Shown here: positions 36,633 through 44,916 of the stretch, piece after piece
Position numbering within the stretch: the first letter of the stretch is position 1
How the letters are laid out: every line of letters starts with the position of its first letter
From: Thermophilibacter provencensis
Lineage (GTDB): Bacteria > Actinomycetota > Coriobacteriia > Coriobacteriales > Atopobiaceae
Length of the DNA: 64,000 bases
Assembly: GCF_030372065.1 (NCBI RefSeq)
Contig: NZ_JAUDEA010000009.1
Span: 20,532 to 84,531 of the forward strand
Direction of reading: 5' to 3'
Translations under genes and position numbers: made by a program
Notes under the pieces: model-generated
The model's database searches: none
Told to the model about the DNA's origin: nothing
What the model saw: the letters and a program-made list of their open reading frames with translations, nothing else

Positions 36633-37544
36633 CTACAGGTACTGGCGCCAGTCCTCGTCCTCGTCGACGTCATCCGCGACGGAGCGCTCGGCCTCGGCGG
36701 CAGCGCGCTCGGCGCGACTCACGTACGGGGCATCGTTGACCTCGGGGAACGTGGCCAGCGCGTGCTCGAAGACCTCGAGGTTCTCGTCAAAGCGGCCGCG
36801 GGGCACCGCGAAGACCACCTCGCGCGCGGCATGCGTCCCGCGCTCCAGCTCGATGCGAAAGGCCTCCGCCACCGCGGCCGCCTCCCAGCCAAAGCTGCCG
36901 CAGCCGAAGGCGCCGAGCACGAGCTTCTTGTGTCCCAGGTCATCCGCGATAGCCATGACCAGCCGGATGCGGTCGCGCAGGGCGCGAAGCAGCGCGTCCT
37001 CCCCCACGTGGTACTCCTCGCGGGCGCGGCGCGCGTCCGGCGCGGCCGCCACGATCACGTCCGCGTAGGAGTGGTAGTCGTCGCGCTCAAAGCGCACGCG
37101 CGGCACCACGAGCGCCCGGTTGCGGTAGAGGTGGCAGTTCAGATTGCGCCGACGGTTCTCCGCGTACCAGGCGCCCTTCTCGCGCAGCACGTTGTAGAGG
37201 AAGCTCGCCGCGCAGAGCGCCTGCTCCTGCGCCCATGCGCCGCGCTCGTAGCCGCCGCCGGGGTACAGGAACGAGGCGAAGTCAAGGACGGCCAGGTCGC
37301 AGGCAGAGGCCAGGCCGCGCCCGCGCGCGAGGACCGCGGCAACGGAGTCCTCGTCAACCACGCTCACCTGCGGGACGCACGGCTCTGTCACCCGCATGGA
37401 CGGAGCCGCGTCGTAGACGCGCGTCGAGGCAACGGCTGCAGCGATCTCATCAGGAAACCGCCGGTCCATATCCTCGACGTGGCGCCGGGCCAGCTCGGCT
37501 CGGCTGGGTCCGCGACCATCTCGACGTGCGCTCTTCTCGGCCAT
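36633..37544 (-). CDS. TIGR02452/PARG-like macrodomain protein with QEQ instead of QEE
   Basis: 303 residues from the ATG at 37544. An N-terminal helical part precedes a macrodomain of the microbial PARG type. The ADP-ribose-binding loop is FLYPGGGYERGAWAQEQAL: GGG at 96-98, then QEQ at 106-108 where active bacterial and human PARGs have QEE. Later motifs VVPRVRF, DVIVAAAPDAR and VLGAFGCGSFGW are as in the family. The last Glu, the catalytic residue, is replaced by Gln108, so the protein may bind ADP-ribose without hydrolysing the glycosidic bond. The C-terminus is acidic. Isolated gene between convergent ABC genes and recN. Confidence 0.82.
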   Translation of the reverse strand: MAEKSARRDGRGPSRAELARRHVEDMDRRFPDEIAAAVASTRVYDAAPSMRVTEPCVPQVSVVDEDSVAAVLARGRGLASACDLAVLDFASFLYPGGGYERGAWAQEQALCAASFLYNVLREKGAWYAENRRRNLNCHLYRNRALVVPRVRFERDDYHSYADVIVAAAPDARRAREEYHVGEDALLRALRDRIRLVMAIADDLGHKKLVLGAFGCGSFGWEAAAVAEAFRIELERGTHAAREVVFAVPRGRFDENLEVFEHALATFPEVNDAPYVSRAERAAAEAERSVADDVDEDEDWRQYL

Positions 37545-37648
37545 CCTGCCCCCTTCGTCGGCTTTTCTGTCATTCTCGCACAACGGCGGAGCCAAGATCA
37601 CCGCAAGCGCGCCCTGGCTTGCAGCTTTATGCTTGTAATACGGGTATC

Positions 37649-37717
37649 GATGACAAAGGTGACAGGGTCGACTGTCATGAACCTTTCATGACAGTCGACC
37701 CTGTCACCTTTGTCATC
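37649..37717. repeat. Perfect 32-bp inverted repeat
   Basis: Arms 37649-37680 and 37686-37717 are exact complements separated by the five bases ACCTT. Each arm contains ACAGGGTCGACTGTCATG. The outermost word repeats once more directly after the right arm (ACCTTTGTCATCA, about 37718-37730). It sits just after the recN stop (minus strand). It is far longer than a terminator stem and lacks a U tract; likely a dispersed palindromic element. Confidence 0.85.
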
Positions 37718-37741
37718 ACCTTTGTCATCATTTGGGTTCGT

Positions 37742-39376
37742 CTAGCGACGTGAGGCGCGTGCCGCCAGCATCTCGCGCGCGAGGTCGCGGCTCGCCTCGC
37801 CGGTGTCGCCGGAGAGCATGCGCGCGACCTCGGCCACGCGCTCCTCGCCGGAAAGCTCGACGAGGCTCGTCTCGGGGAGGTCGCCCCCGGACTTGCGCAC
37901 GAGATAGTGCCGCTGCGCGGCAACCGCCACCTGGGCGAGGTGCGTGACCACGATGACCTGGTGCGTGGCCGCGAGCCGCGCGAGCACACCCGCGAGCGCG
38001 ACCGCCGTGGCCCCGCCCACCCCCGCGTCGACCTCGTCAAAGACGAGCGTCTCGCACAGGTCCGCCTCGCCGAGCACCACCTTGCACGCCAGCATCACGC
38101 GACTGACCTCGCCGCCCGAGGCGATCTTGCGCAGCGGGCGCGCCGTGAGGCCCGCGGCGGGACGATAGAGAAACTCCACGCGAGAAGGTCCGCGGCGCCC
38201 CCACTCCGCGCGGGGCAGCCGCTCGATAGAGACCTCGAGCTCGGCGGTTCCCATCTCGAGAAGCGCCATCTGCTCGGTGACCGCGGCGGCGAGGCGGGGC
38301 GCCGCCTCGGCGCGCACGGCGTCAAGGGCGTCAGCCGCCTCCGCCAGCGCGGCCTCTCGGCGCTCGAGCTCCTCGGCGGCACGGCGCTCGAGCTCGCCGC
38401 CGTCGCTCGCCGCTGCCACAACCTCGCGTGCCCGCTCGCGGCGCTCGAGCACGTCCGCCATGCGCGGGCCATACGTGCGCATGAGCCCCTCCAGCCGGGA
38501 GAGGCGCGTCTGGATCCGCTCGAGCTCCTCTGGGTCAAAGTCCACCTCGTCGGCGTAGTCGCGCAGCTCGGACGAGACGTCCTCGATGTCGATGAGCGAG
38601 CTCTCGAGGGTCTTTGCCCACGTGCCGAGCGCGGGGTCAAAGCGCGCGGCGTCCTCGAGCGCGCGAACGGCATCGCTCAGGGCGTCGCAGACGCCGTCGT
38701 CACCGGAGAGCAGCTCGCGGGCACCAGAGGCGGCGGCCATGAGGGCCTCGCCGTGCTCCACGCGCGGGAGCTGCGCCTCGAGCTCCTCGAGCTCCCCCTC
38801 GCGCGGGTCCACCTCGTCGATGCGGCGCAGCGCGAAGGCGGCCTCCTCGAGGCGCTCGCCCGTGGCACGGCTCATCTCTCGCACGCGCTCCAGCTCGGAG
38901 GCGGCCTGCTCGGAGGCCGCAAGCGCGTCCGCATACGCCGCGAGCGCATCTGCGGCCGCTGCGCCGATCCACGAGTCGAGCATCTCAACGTGCGACTGGA
39001 TGGCAAGAAGGCGCTGGTGCTCGTGCTGGCCGCAGAGGTCGACCGTTGAGCCAACGCGCTCGGCGAGCTCGCGCACGCTCGCCATGTGGCCGTTGATCTC
39101 CACGCGCCCGCGCCCGTCCGCACCCACGCGACGGCGCACCACGGTGCCGTCCTCGTCGTCGCCGCGCAGGAAGAGGCGACCCTCGACCTCCAGTGACGGC
39201 GCCCCCTCGCGGACCATGCCCGCGTCAGAGCGCTCCCCCACCAGCAGCTTCACCGAGGAGAGCAGCGCCGTCTTGCCCGCACCCGTCTCGCCCGTGAGCA
39301 CCGTGAGGCCGGGGGCGGGCTCGATGGTCGCATCGTGGATGAGCGCGACGTCGCGCACGTGGAGCTCGTCGATCAT
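37742..39376 (-). CDS. recN: DNA repair protein RecN
   Basis: 544 residues. SMC-like ATPase acting early in double-strand-break repair. N-terminal LHVRDVALIHDATIEPAPG and Walker A GETGAGKT (29-36); two coiled-coil arms (~150-365, rich in RELLS/ERRE segments); C-terminal signature KIASGGEVSRVMLA, Walker B TLVFDEVDAGVGG and VTHLAQVA. The ATG is directly after the nadK stop. Last gene of the asp23-nusB-xseB-tlyA-nadK-recN group. Confidence 0.95.
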   Translation of the reverse strand: MIDELHVRDVALIHDATIEPAPGLTVLTGETGAGKTALLSSVKLLVGERSDAGMVREGAPSLEVEGRLFLRGDDEDGTVVRRRVGADGRGRVEINGHMASVRELAERVGSTVDLCGQHEHQRLLAIQSHVEMLDSWIGAAAADALAAYADALAASEQAASELERVREMSRATGERLEEAAFALRRIDEVDPREGELEELEAQLPRVEHGEALMAAASGARELLSGDDGVCDALSDAVRALEDAARFDPALGTWAKTLESSLIDIEDVSSELRDYADEVDFDPEELERIQTRLSRLEGLMRTYGPRMADVLERRERAREVVAAASDGGELERRAAEELERREAALAEAADALDAVRAEAAPRLAAAVTEQMALLEMGTAELEVSIERLPRAEWGRRGPSRVEFLYRPAAGLTARPLRKIASGGEVSRVMLACKVVLGEADLCETLVFDEVDAGVGGATAVALAGVLARLAATHQVIVVTHLAQVAVAAQRHYLVRKSGGDLPETSLVELSGEERVAEVARMLSGDTGEASRDLAREMLAARASRR

Positions 39377-40234
39377 CTACTTTCCCACCTGCCCGTAGAA
39401 GACGCGCGAGACCGAGTCGTAGAAGCTCTGCGCGCTGCGATCAAGAAGCACGATGTCTCCGGGGCCGCGCCGCACGCACGCCCTCACCCCGCGCCAGCCC
39501 TTCTCGCGCGGGACGGGCTGGCCGTCGGCAAAGAAGTGGCGCATGACCGGGCGCTCCGGGCTCATCTCGATCTCCACGACGTCGGCCGGGGAGGTGAGGA
39601 AGGCGCGCGCCATGATGGTGTGGGGCGCGATGGGCACGCACACCATGCCCGTGAACTCCGGGGTCACGATGGGGCCGCCCGCGGCGAGCGCGTAGCCTGT
39701 CGAGCCGGTTGCCGTGGAGACCACAAAGCCGTCGCCGCGCAGGCGGTCGATGTGCTTGCCCGAGACGGAGACGTCAAACTCCACCATGTTGCCCGCACCG
39801 CCGCGCGAGACGGCAAAGTCGTTGAGCGCAAAGCAGCGGCGGGTGTGGGTCTCGCCCTCGCGGTCCTCGAACTCGCACTCGATGTCGAGCGTTGCGCGAC
39901 GGGAGACGTGCAGCTCGCCGGCAAGGGCGTCGGCCACGGTCACGATGAGCTCCTCCGGGCACGCCGCGGTGAGAAAGCCGAGGTGGCCGTAGGAGATGCC
40001 CACGATGGGGGTGCCGGCGTAGCCCACGATGCGCGCAGCACGCAGCAGCGTGCCGTCACCGCCGAGCGAGACCACCAGGTCACAGCCCTCGGCGGAGTCC
40101 TCGGCACTGGGAAAGAGCCTCTTGTCGCGAGCCCACAGCACGTCGGCGCCCTGGTCAAAGAGCCACTCCTCAAGGTGGCGGGCGCCCTCCAGGGCGTCGG
40201 CACGGGAGAAGTTGGGAACAATGAGTACCTTCAC
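39377..40234 (-). CDS. nadK: NAD kinase
   Basis: 285 residues. ATP-dependent phosphorylation of NAD to NADP. GGDGT (58-62), the second conserved domain ALNDFAVSRGG, and FVVSTATGSTGYALAAGGPIV. The GTG at 40234 is preferred: the upstream in-frame ATG (40252) is followed by AAGGAGG, which is the ribosome-binding site for the GTG. It lies between tlyA and recN, a conserved order in Gram-positives, but a 306-bp hairpin-containing gap separates it from tlyA. Confidence 0.94.
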   Translation of the reverse strand: MKVLIVPNFSRADALEGARHLEEWLFDQGADVLWARDKRLFPSAEDSAEGCDLVVSLGGDGTLLRAARIVGYAGTPIVGISYGHLGFLTAACPEELIVTVADALAGELHVSRRATLDIECEFEDREGETHTRRCFALNDFAVSRGGAGNMVEFDVSVSGKHIDRLRGDGFVVSTATGSTGYALAAGGPIVTPEFTGMVCVPIAPHTIMARAFLTSPADVVEIEMSPERPVMRHFFADGQPVPREKGWRGVRACVRRGPGDIVLLDRSAQSFYDSVSRVFYGQVGK

Positions 40235-40311
40235 GGAGGCGTCCTCCTTCATAGCTCAACGTACCGAGTGTAGCATCACGCCCCGCGCCGCCTCGCTCCA
40301 GACACTCCTCA

Positions 40312-40425
40312 GTTTTGGGCAAAACCTTTGATGCAAAGGCGCTCCTGGCATCAAAGGTTTTGCCCAAAACCAAGGTAAAACGTGGCAGAACGCGCAAAAC
40401 TGGCGAGAAGAGCGTTCTTCTCGCC
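40312..40425. repeat. Two hairpins in the tlyA-nadK gap
   Basis: First, a perfect 23-bp inverted repeat: GTTTTGGGCAAAACCTTTGA (start of the left arm, 40312-40334) with its complement at 40348-40370, loop 13 bases. Second, 40402-40425 has 10-bp arms GGCGAGAAGA/TCTTCTCGCC with a four-base loop. A third partial copy of TTGCCCAAAACC follows at about 40444. No gene in 40235-40540. Lying between two co-directional genes, these could terminate, process or stabilise the transcript. Confidence 0.8.
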
Positions 40426-40540
40426 GGGTGCATATCAAATATGTTGCCCAAAACCCAGGGGAACGTAACGGAAACGGCCTTCTCGCGAACGCACAAGGGG
40501 GCGCAAACGCAAAAGTGCCCCGTTTGGGACAGAGCCGGCG

Positions 40541-41275
40541 TTACCCGCGGACGCCGCAGAGAAGGTACTCGACGTTGCCCTTGTGCCCGGTGATGGGGCT
40601 CTCGCAGGTTCCGACCACGGTGAGCCCACCCTCCTCAAAGGCGTCACGGACCCGCTCGAGCGCAGCGAGACGAACGGCGGGGTCGCGGACAACACCGCCC
40701 TCCCCCACCTCCTCGCGCGGGGCCTCGAACTGCGGCTTGACCAGCGTGAGAAAGGTGCCGTGCGGCCGGAGCAGCTCGAGCACCGCGGGCAGCACCGTGA
40801 GCACGGAGGTGAAGGAGACGTCGCACACGGCAAGGTCGACCGCGCCCGCGCCCACGATCCCCGGCACGTCCACGATGTTGGTGCGCTCGAGCAGGCGCAC
40901 GCGCGGGTCCTGGCGCAGCTCCCACGAGAACTGCGCGTACCCAACGTCAACGGAGATGACGAACGCGGCGCCTCGCTTGAGCAGGCAATCGGTAAAGCCG
41001 CCCGTCGAGCAGCCAACGTCCAGGCAGGCAAGGCCGGTGGGATTGACCCCAAACTCGTCGAGGCCGCACTCGAGCTTGAGCCCCCCTCGGCTCACAAAGC
41101 GGGAGCGGCCGCGCACGTGCAGCTCGATTCCCGGCCTGACCTGCTCGCCGGGGGCGGTGAGACGACGGTCCGACGTGGAGACGTCGCCCGCCATCACGGC
41201 GCGCATGGCCTCGTCTGTGGTTGAGAAAAAGCCCTGCTCAACGAGCTCCGCGTCAAGGCGACGGCGAGCGGGCAT
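40541..41275 (-). CDS. tlyA: TlyA-family rRNA 2'-O-methyltransferase
   Basis: 244 residues. N-terminal S4 RNA-binding domain (RRRLDAELVEQGFFSTTDEA, VSRGGLKLE) and C-terminal FtsJ-like domain with the SAM motif CLDVGCSTGGFTDCLLKRGA, VDVGYAQFSW, VCDVSFTSV and LVKPQFE. In mycobacteria TlyA methylates 16S C1409 and 23S C1920 and sets capreomycin sensitivity. It starts four bases after xseB. Confidence 0.93.
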   Translation of the reverse strand: MPARRRLDAELVEQGFFSTTDEAMRAVMAGDVSTSDRRLTAPGEQVRPGIELHVRGRSRFVSRGGLKLECGLDEFGVNPTGLACLDVGCSTGGFTDCLLKRGAAFVISVDVGYAQFSWELRQDPRVRLLERTNIVDVPGIVGAGAVDLAVCDVSFTSVLTVLPAVLELLRPHGTFLTLVKPQFEAPREEVGEGGVVRDPAVRLAALERVRDAFEEGGLTVVGTCESPITGHKGNVEYLLCGVRG

Positions 41276-41278
41276 GCT

Positions 41279-41587
41279 CTACTGCCCGTCGGAGCCGTCT
41301 GCGGGGGCATCCGGCGCGGCGTCCGGATCAGCGTCCTTCTCGCCCTGCTCGCCGGCGTCCTTCTTTGCGCCCTCGGCCTCCTGGACCAGGCGGGCCTCCT
41401 CCTCGGGCGAGAAGTCCGTGGCATCAACGAGGCTCACGGCCTTGGAGCCAAGTGCGATGGCCTCGTCAAAGAGGTCGAGCGAGCGCTCGAGAGAGACGTC
41501 CTTGTCGCGCACCTGCGTAACGATGTCATCGAGACGATCGGTGATGTCCGAGAAGGTCTGGTAGCGGGAGACGTCAACGCGGGCCAT
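41279..41587 (-). CDS. xseB: Exodeoxyribonuclease VII small subunit
   Basis: 102 residues. The XseB helical core is residues 1-65, with VSRYQTFSDITDRLDDIVTQ and SLERSLDLFDEAIAL. The acidic Asp/Ala/Pro-rich tail is extra. The large subunit XseA, normally adjacent, is not in this window. It directly follows nusB (adjacent stop and ATG) and precedes tlyA. Confidence 0.85.
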   Translation of the reverse strand: MARVDVSRYQTFSDITDRLDDIVTQVRDKDVSLERSLDLFDEAIALGSKAVSLVDATDFSPEEEARLVQEAEGAKKDAGEQGEKDADPDAAPDAPADGSDGQ

Positions 41588-42097
41588 TTACTCGGCCTCC
41601 CCCGTCGGGACGTCATCCTCGGCGGCCTCATCCTCGGCGGCAGCGGCACGCGCGGCCTCGCGCGCGACGGAGACAACGTCCACCCCGGCGTCGAGGTCGT
41701 CGGCAACGCGGCCGAGCACGCCGTTCACAAAGCGGGAGGACTCGTCGGTGCCGTAGGCCTTGGCGAGCTCCACGCACTCGTCGATGGTAACGGGCACGTC
41801 AACCTCGTCCACGTGCAGCATCTCGTAGAGCGCGAGGCGCAGGAGGTTGCGGTCCACGGCGTTGAGGCGCGAGAGCTTCCAGCCCTTCGCGCGCATCGAG
41901 ATGACGGCATCGAGGTCCGGGCGCGCCACGTCGGCGCCGAGCGCGAGCTGGCGCGCGTAGTCGTCGAGCGGGCCCTCCGAGAGGGCGTAGTCGCCATCGA
42001 GGACCTCGAGAACGGCAAGGTTGTTTGCCTCCGCCTGGAAGAGCAGCTGGAGGGCCTGGCTGCGGGCAAGGGTGCGTCCGCCAAAGTGGGTGCTCAA
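41588..42097 (-). CDS. nusB: Transcription antitermination/ribosome biogenesis factor NusB
   Basis: 169 residues from a TTG start. NusB binds boxA with S10 (NusE) in rRNA antitermination. Helical core: RTLARSQALQLLFQAEANN, LNAVDRNLLRLALYEML, VPVTIDECVELAKAYGTDESSRFVNGVLGR; the C-terminal tail is acidic. The TTG at 42097 is chosen for AAGGAG ten bases upstream and its position eight bases after the asp23 stop; the longer frame overlaps asp23. Confidence 0.92.
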   Translation of the reverse strand: MSTHFGGRTLARSQALQLLFQAEANNLAVLEVLDGDYALSEGPLDDYARQLALGADVARPDLDAVISMRAKGWKLSRLNAVDRNLLRLALYEMLHVDEVDVPVTIDECVELAKAYGTDESSRFVNGVLGRVADDLDAGVDVVSVAREAARAAAAEDEAAEDDVPTGEAE

Positions 42098-42104
42098 GTT
42101 CGCG

Positions 42105-42467
42105 TTACTCCTTGGGGAAGACGAGGCTGTCAATGCAGACGTCAACGGCGGAGACGCCAACGCCAATCTGCTCGGTGACGGCGCGGGCGACCTCGGCGCG
42201 CACGTCGGCGGCGAGCTTGGTGAAGGGGTAGCCGTAGAAGACGGCAAGGTGCACGGTCACGTGGAGCTGGTCGTCCTCGACAAAGGACTCGACGGCCTTC
42301 TCCGGGGCCACGCTCCTGCTCGTGAAGACCGAGATGAGGCTCGAGGCAATGTCGTTACCGCCCACGGAGGCAACGCCTTCGGCGCGGCGCGCGGCAATGG
42401 AGACGATCGTGGAGACGACATCCTTGGAGATGCCGATGCCAGAGACGTGGAGCTCGCTTTCGGCCAT
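42105..42467 (-). CDS. Asp23/Gls24 family envelope stress protein
   Basis: 120 residues. Whole length is an Asp23/Gls24 (DUF322) domain: HVSGIGISKDVVSTIVSIAA, EGVASVGG, VHLAVFYGYPFTKLAADVRA, and V-N-containing VSAVDVCIDSLVF. Such proteins sit at the membrane through AmaP partners or act in envelope homeostasis; a member is commonly encoded between efp and nusB in Gram-positives. The ATG at 42467 has GGGAGG upstream. Confidence 0.9.
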   Translation of the reverse strand: MAESELHVSGIGISKDVVSTIVSIAARRAEGVASVGGNDIASSLISVFTSRSVAPEKAVESFVEDDQLHVTVHLAVFYGYPFTKLAADVRAEVARAVTEQIGVGVSAVDVCIDSLVFPKE

Positions 42468-42505
42468 GGAGGACCTCCCTGCTCGGTTCATTCGTTCATT
42501 CTGAC

Positions 42506-42511
42506 AGTATA
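42506..42511 (-). promoter_or_regulatory. -10 box upstream of the asp23-nusB operon
   Basis: TATACT on the minus strand, 39 bases before the asp23 ATG, with no recognisable -35. Between it and the efp stop is a GC-rich hairpin (GAGGCCGCCCCGG against CCCGGAGCGGCCCC, about 42538-42568) flanked by CGAGAAG on one side and CTTCTCG on the other. That would suit separation of the efp transcript from this operon, although no U tract is present. Confidence 0.4.
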
Positions 42512-42591
42512 CCCGTTGTGTGCCGAGAAGAGCGGCGAGGCCGCCCCGGTCTCCCGGAGCGGCCCCGAACGCGCGTTCTTCTCGTCCGGCG

Positions 42592-43158
42592 TTAGACGCG
42601 ACCGACGAACTTGCCGCCGTCGCGGGTGTCGACCTTGATCTTCTCGCCCACGTTGAGGTAGAGCGGGACCTGGATCACGGCGCCGGTCTCGATGGTGGCG
42701 GGCTTGGAGCCGCCCTGGACGGTGTCGCCCTTGAAGCCGGGGTCGGTCTCGGTGATCTCCACCTCGATGAACATCGGGGGCTGGACGCCGAGGAGCTCGG
42801 TGTCGGCGTAGAGGAGCTGCGCGTTGTCGTTCTCCTTGAACCACTTGGCGTTGTCACCGATGAAGTCCGCGGAGAGCTCGACCTGCTCGTAGGTCTCGTT
42901 GTCCATGAAGTAGAAGGTGGCGCCGTCGTTGTAGAGGTACTGCATCTCCTTGGTGATGAGCTGCACGTTCTCAAACTTGGTGCCGGCGTTGCAGGTCTGG
43001 TCGATCACGCGACCGGTCTTGAGATCGCGGATCTTGTAACGGACGAAGGCGCCGCCCTTGCCGGGCTTGACGTGCTGGAACTCAACGATCGTGTAGTACT
43101 TGTCGTTGATCTTGAGGCCCATGCCGTTCTTGAAGTCTGCAGTGCTGATGGTTGCCAT
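42592..43158 (-). CDS. efp: Elongation factor P
   Basis: 188 residues. Relieves ribosome stalling at polyproline. KOW-like domain I with QHVKPGKGGAFVRYKI, in which Lys34 is the tip residue usually modified; OB domains II and III with DNETYEQVELS, VEVEITETDPGFKGDT and the terminal TGAVIQVPLYLNVGEKIKVDTRDG signature. ATG at 43158 with AAAGG upstream. Confidence 0.96.
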   Translation of the reverse strand: MATISTADFKNGMGLKINDKYYTIVEFQHVKPGKGGAFVRYKIRDLKTGRVIDQTCNAGTKFENVQLITKEMQYLYNDGATFYFMDNETYEQVELSADFIGDNAKWFKENDNAQLLYADTELLGVQPPMFIEVEITETDPGFKGDTVQGGSKPATIETGAVIQVPLYLNVGEKIKVDTRDGGKFVGRV

Positions 43159-43195
43159 GTCGCGCCTTTCTGGTCGTACTCGCATACGGTGGGAT

Positions 43196-43204
43196 ATTTT
43201 AGCA
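43196..43204 (-). promoter_or_regulatory. Extended -10 promoter of efp
   Basis: TGCTAAAAT on the minus strand (TG-N-TAAAAT), 38 bases upstream of the efp ATG. No -35 is seen at the expected place (GCGCGC), which fits an extended -10 promoter. Confidence 0.5.
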
Positions 43205-43290
43205 CCCGTCGCCCGTCTGCGCGCAGATTCCATGATGGGCCAAGAAGGACGCGGCCTCCCTCGCCGCACCCTCCCCCAAAGTGTCGATTT

Positions 43291-43421
43291 GCGTCCCCGC
43301 GCCGCCCGGCGGGGACGCGCGCCGACACTCTGCGAGCCAAAAGTGTCGGCAACGGTCCTCGCTCAGAAAAATGGGGGCGCTTCCCGACGTTTCAGAGATG
43401 AGAAACGTCGGGAAGCGTCCC
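43291..43421. repeat. Three consecutive hairpins in the DUF956-efp gap
   Basis: Hairpin 1: GCGTCCCCGC (43291-43300) with GCGGGGACGC (43309-43318). Hairpin 2: GCCGACACT (43321-43329) with AGTGTCGGC (43342-43350). Hairpin 3: 16-bp perfect arms CGCTTCCCGACGTTTC (43378-43393) and its complement (43402-43417), extended by GGGG/CCCC. The third shares the arm CGTCGGGAAGnGTCCCC with the murG-murC hairpins. The 298-bp gap contains no gene. Confidence 0.78.
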
Positions 43422-43456
43422 CAAGCGCAGCACGTCGAGAAGAGCGCCGCCAGCCC

Positions 43457-43843
43457 CTACCCGCGGTGGGTGAGGCGGTGCCACAGCCCCGAGAAGCCCG
43501 CGCGCATGACGCCGAAAAACGTCGCCGACCGCACGATCTTCTCGCCGCCGATGTGGTCGCGCACAGCGCGCAGAAGCCTGTGGTTGTTGCGGGCGGAAAA
43601 CGAGAAGTGCCCGTTCTCCTTGGTGAAGACCGCGAAGCGCGGGATCACGCGCCCGCCGAACATGACCGACGCGTCGACGTGGTCGACCTGGTCCCACGGG
43701 ATCTGGATGTAGTCCTCGACGTTGCGCTCGTTGTAGAACTCGAGCGCCTTGTCCCCCACCATCATCGAGCCGGTGACGGAGAAGCCCGTGAACATGGTGG
43801 CGGGGATGGTGAGGTCGACCGTGGTGTTCTGAGACTGGGCCAT
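43457..43843 (-). CDS. DUF956 family protein, mannose-PTS associated (ManO-like)
   Basis: 128 residues. Matches DUF956: an N-terminal DLTIPATMFTGFSVTGSMMVGDKALEF in part, then IQIPWDQVDHVDASVMFGG, FAVFTKENGHFSFSAR and a C-terminal helix. Encoded as the last gene of mannose-class PTS operons in many Gram-positives; thought to be regulatory, mechanism unknown. The ATG at 43843 has AAAGGAGGTGG upstream. It lies 110 bases after manZ. Confidence 0.85.
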   Translation of the reverse strand: MAQSQNTTVDLTIPATMFTGFSVTGSMMVGDKALEFYNERNVEDYIQIPWDQVDHVDASVMFGGRVIPRFAVFTKENGHFSFSARNNHRLLRAVRDHIGGEKIVRSATFFGVMRAGFSGLWHRLTHRG

Positions 43844-43953
43844 GACCCTGCCCACCTCCTTTCCGAGAAAAGCGAGGGGCCGCGCCCCGTCGCAAAGAGC
43901 CATTGTGACACTTCCGACGGATGCGCGGCCCCGAGAAGGCCGAGATGGCGAGC

Positions 43954-44898
43954 TTAGAGCAGGCCGACGAGGTGACCGACGATGCCCACGGCGAACATGC
44001 CGATGATGATCACGATCGGGGAGACCTTCTTCTTGAGCAGCCAGCAGCACAGCAGCGTCACGCACACGGCGGCAAGACCCGGGATGAGGCTGTCGAGGTT
44101 GGCCTGAAGCGTGGTGACCTTGATCTGCTCGAGACCAGTAGAGCCGAGGGAGGCGTACTGCGAGAGCGCGCTGTGAATCGCGTCCGCGACGCCCTGGCCA
44201 CCCTGGCCGGCGGTGTCGGCGATGGCGGTCCAGTCAATGAAGGCGCCGTCGGACTGCTCGACGCGGGAGACCACCGGCGCGAAGGAGATGGACACCCAGC
44301 GCTGGACCAGGCCACCGATGACGAACATGCCGAGGATGGAGGCGCCCTCGGTGATCTTGCCCATCAGACCACCGGAGAGGTCCTTGGTGATGGAGGTGCC
44401 GAGCTTGTAGCCAAACTCCTGCGTGTACCAGATGAACGCCATGCGGATGAGGTTCCAGAGCACGAAGAACAGGATCGGGCCGACGATGTTGCCCTCCATG
44501 GCGAGCGACGCGCCGAGCGCGCCGAGCAGCGGGCGGAGGGTGAACCAGAACGCCGGGTCACCGACGCCGGCGAGCGGGCCCATCATGCCGACCTTGACGC
44601 CCTGGATGGCGGCGTCGTCGACGGGCGCGCCGTTGGCGCGGTCCTCCTCGAGGGCGAGCGTGACGCCCATGACGGGGGCCGAGACGTACGGGTGCGTGTT
44701 GTAGAACTCCATGTGACGCTTGAGCGCCGCGATCTGGTCATCCTTGTTGGGGTAGAGCTTCTTGATGGCCGGGATGATGGAGTAGCACCAGCCGCCGTTC
44801 TGCATGCGCTCGTAGTTCCAGGAGCCCTGGAGGAACTGGTGGCGCCAGGCGACGGACATGCGGTCCTTCTTGGACAGGGTTACCTTGTTCTCTGCCAT
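43954..44898 (-). CDS. manZ: Mannose-family PTS EIID component
   Basis: 314 residues. The N-terminal cytoplasmic part SVAWRHQFLQGSWNYERMQNGG is diagnostic, followed by VGMMGPLAGVGDPAFWFTLRPLLG and several C-terminal membrane helices (~255-313). EIID pairs with EIIC to form the sugar-conducting membrane part. The sugar cannot be told from sequence; mannose/glucose or fructose-type substrates are usual, and class IIa bacteriocins use this complex as receptor. Starts 18 bases after manY. Confidence 0.94.
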   Translation of the reverse strand: MAENKVTLSKKDRMSVAWRHQFLQGSWNYERMQNGGWCYSIIPAIKKLYPNKDDQIAALKRHMEFYNTHPYVSAPVMGVTLALEEDRANGAPVDDAAIQGVKVGMMGPLAGVGDPAFWFTLRPLLGALGASLAMEGNIVGPILFFVLWNLIRMAFIWYTQEFGYKLGTSITKDLSGGLMGKITEGASILGMFVIGGLVQRWVSISFAPVVSRVEQSDGAFIDWTAIADTAGQGGQGVADAIHSALSQYASLGSTGLEQIKVTTLQANLDSLIPGLAAVCVTLLCCWLLKKKVSPIVIIIGMFAVGIVGHLVGLL

Positions 44899-44916
44899 GT
44901 GTTCTCTCCTCCCTTC

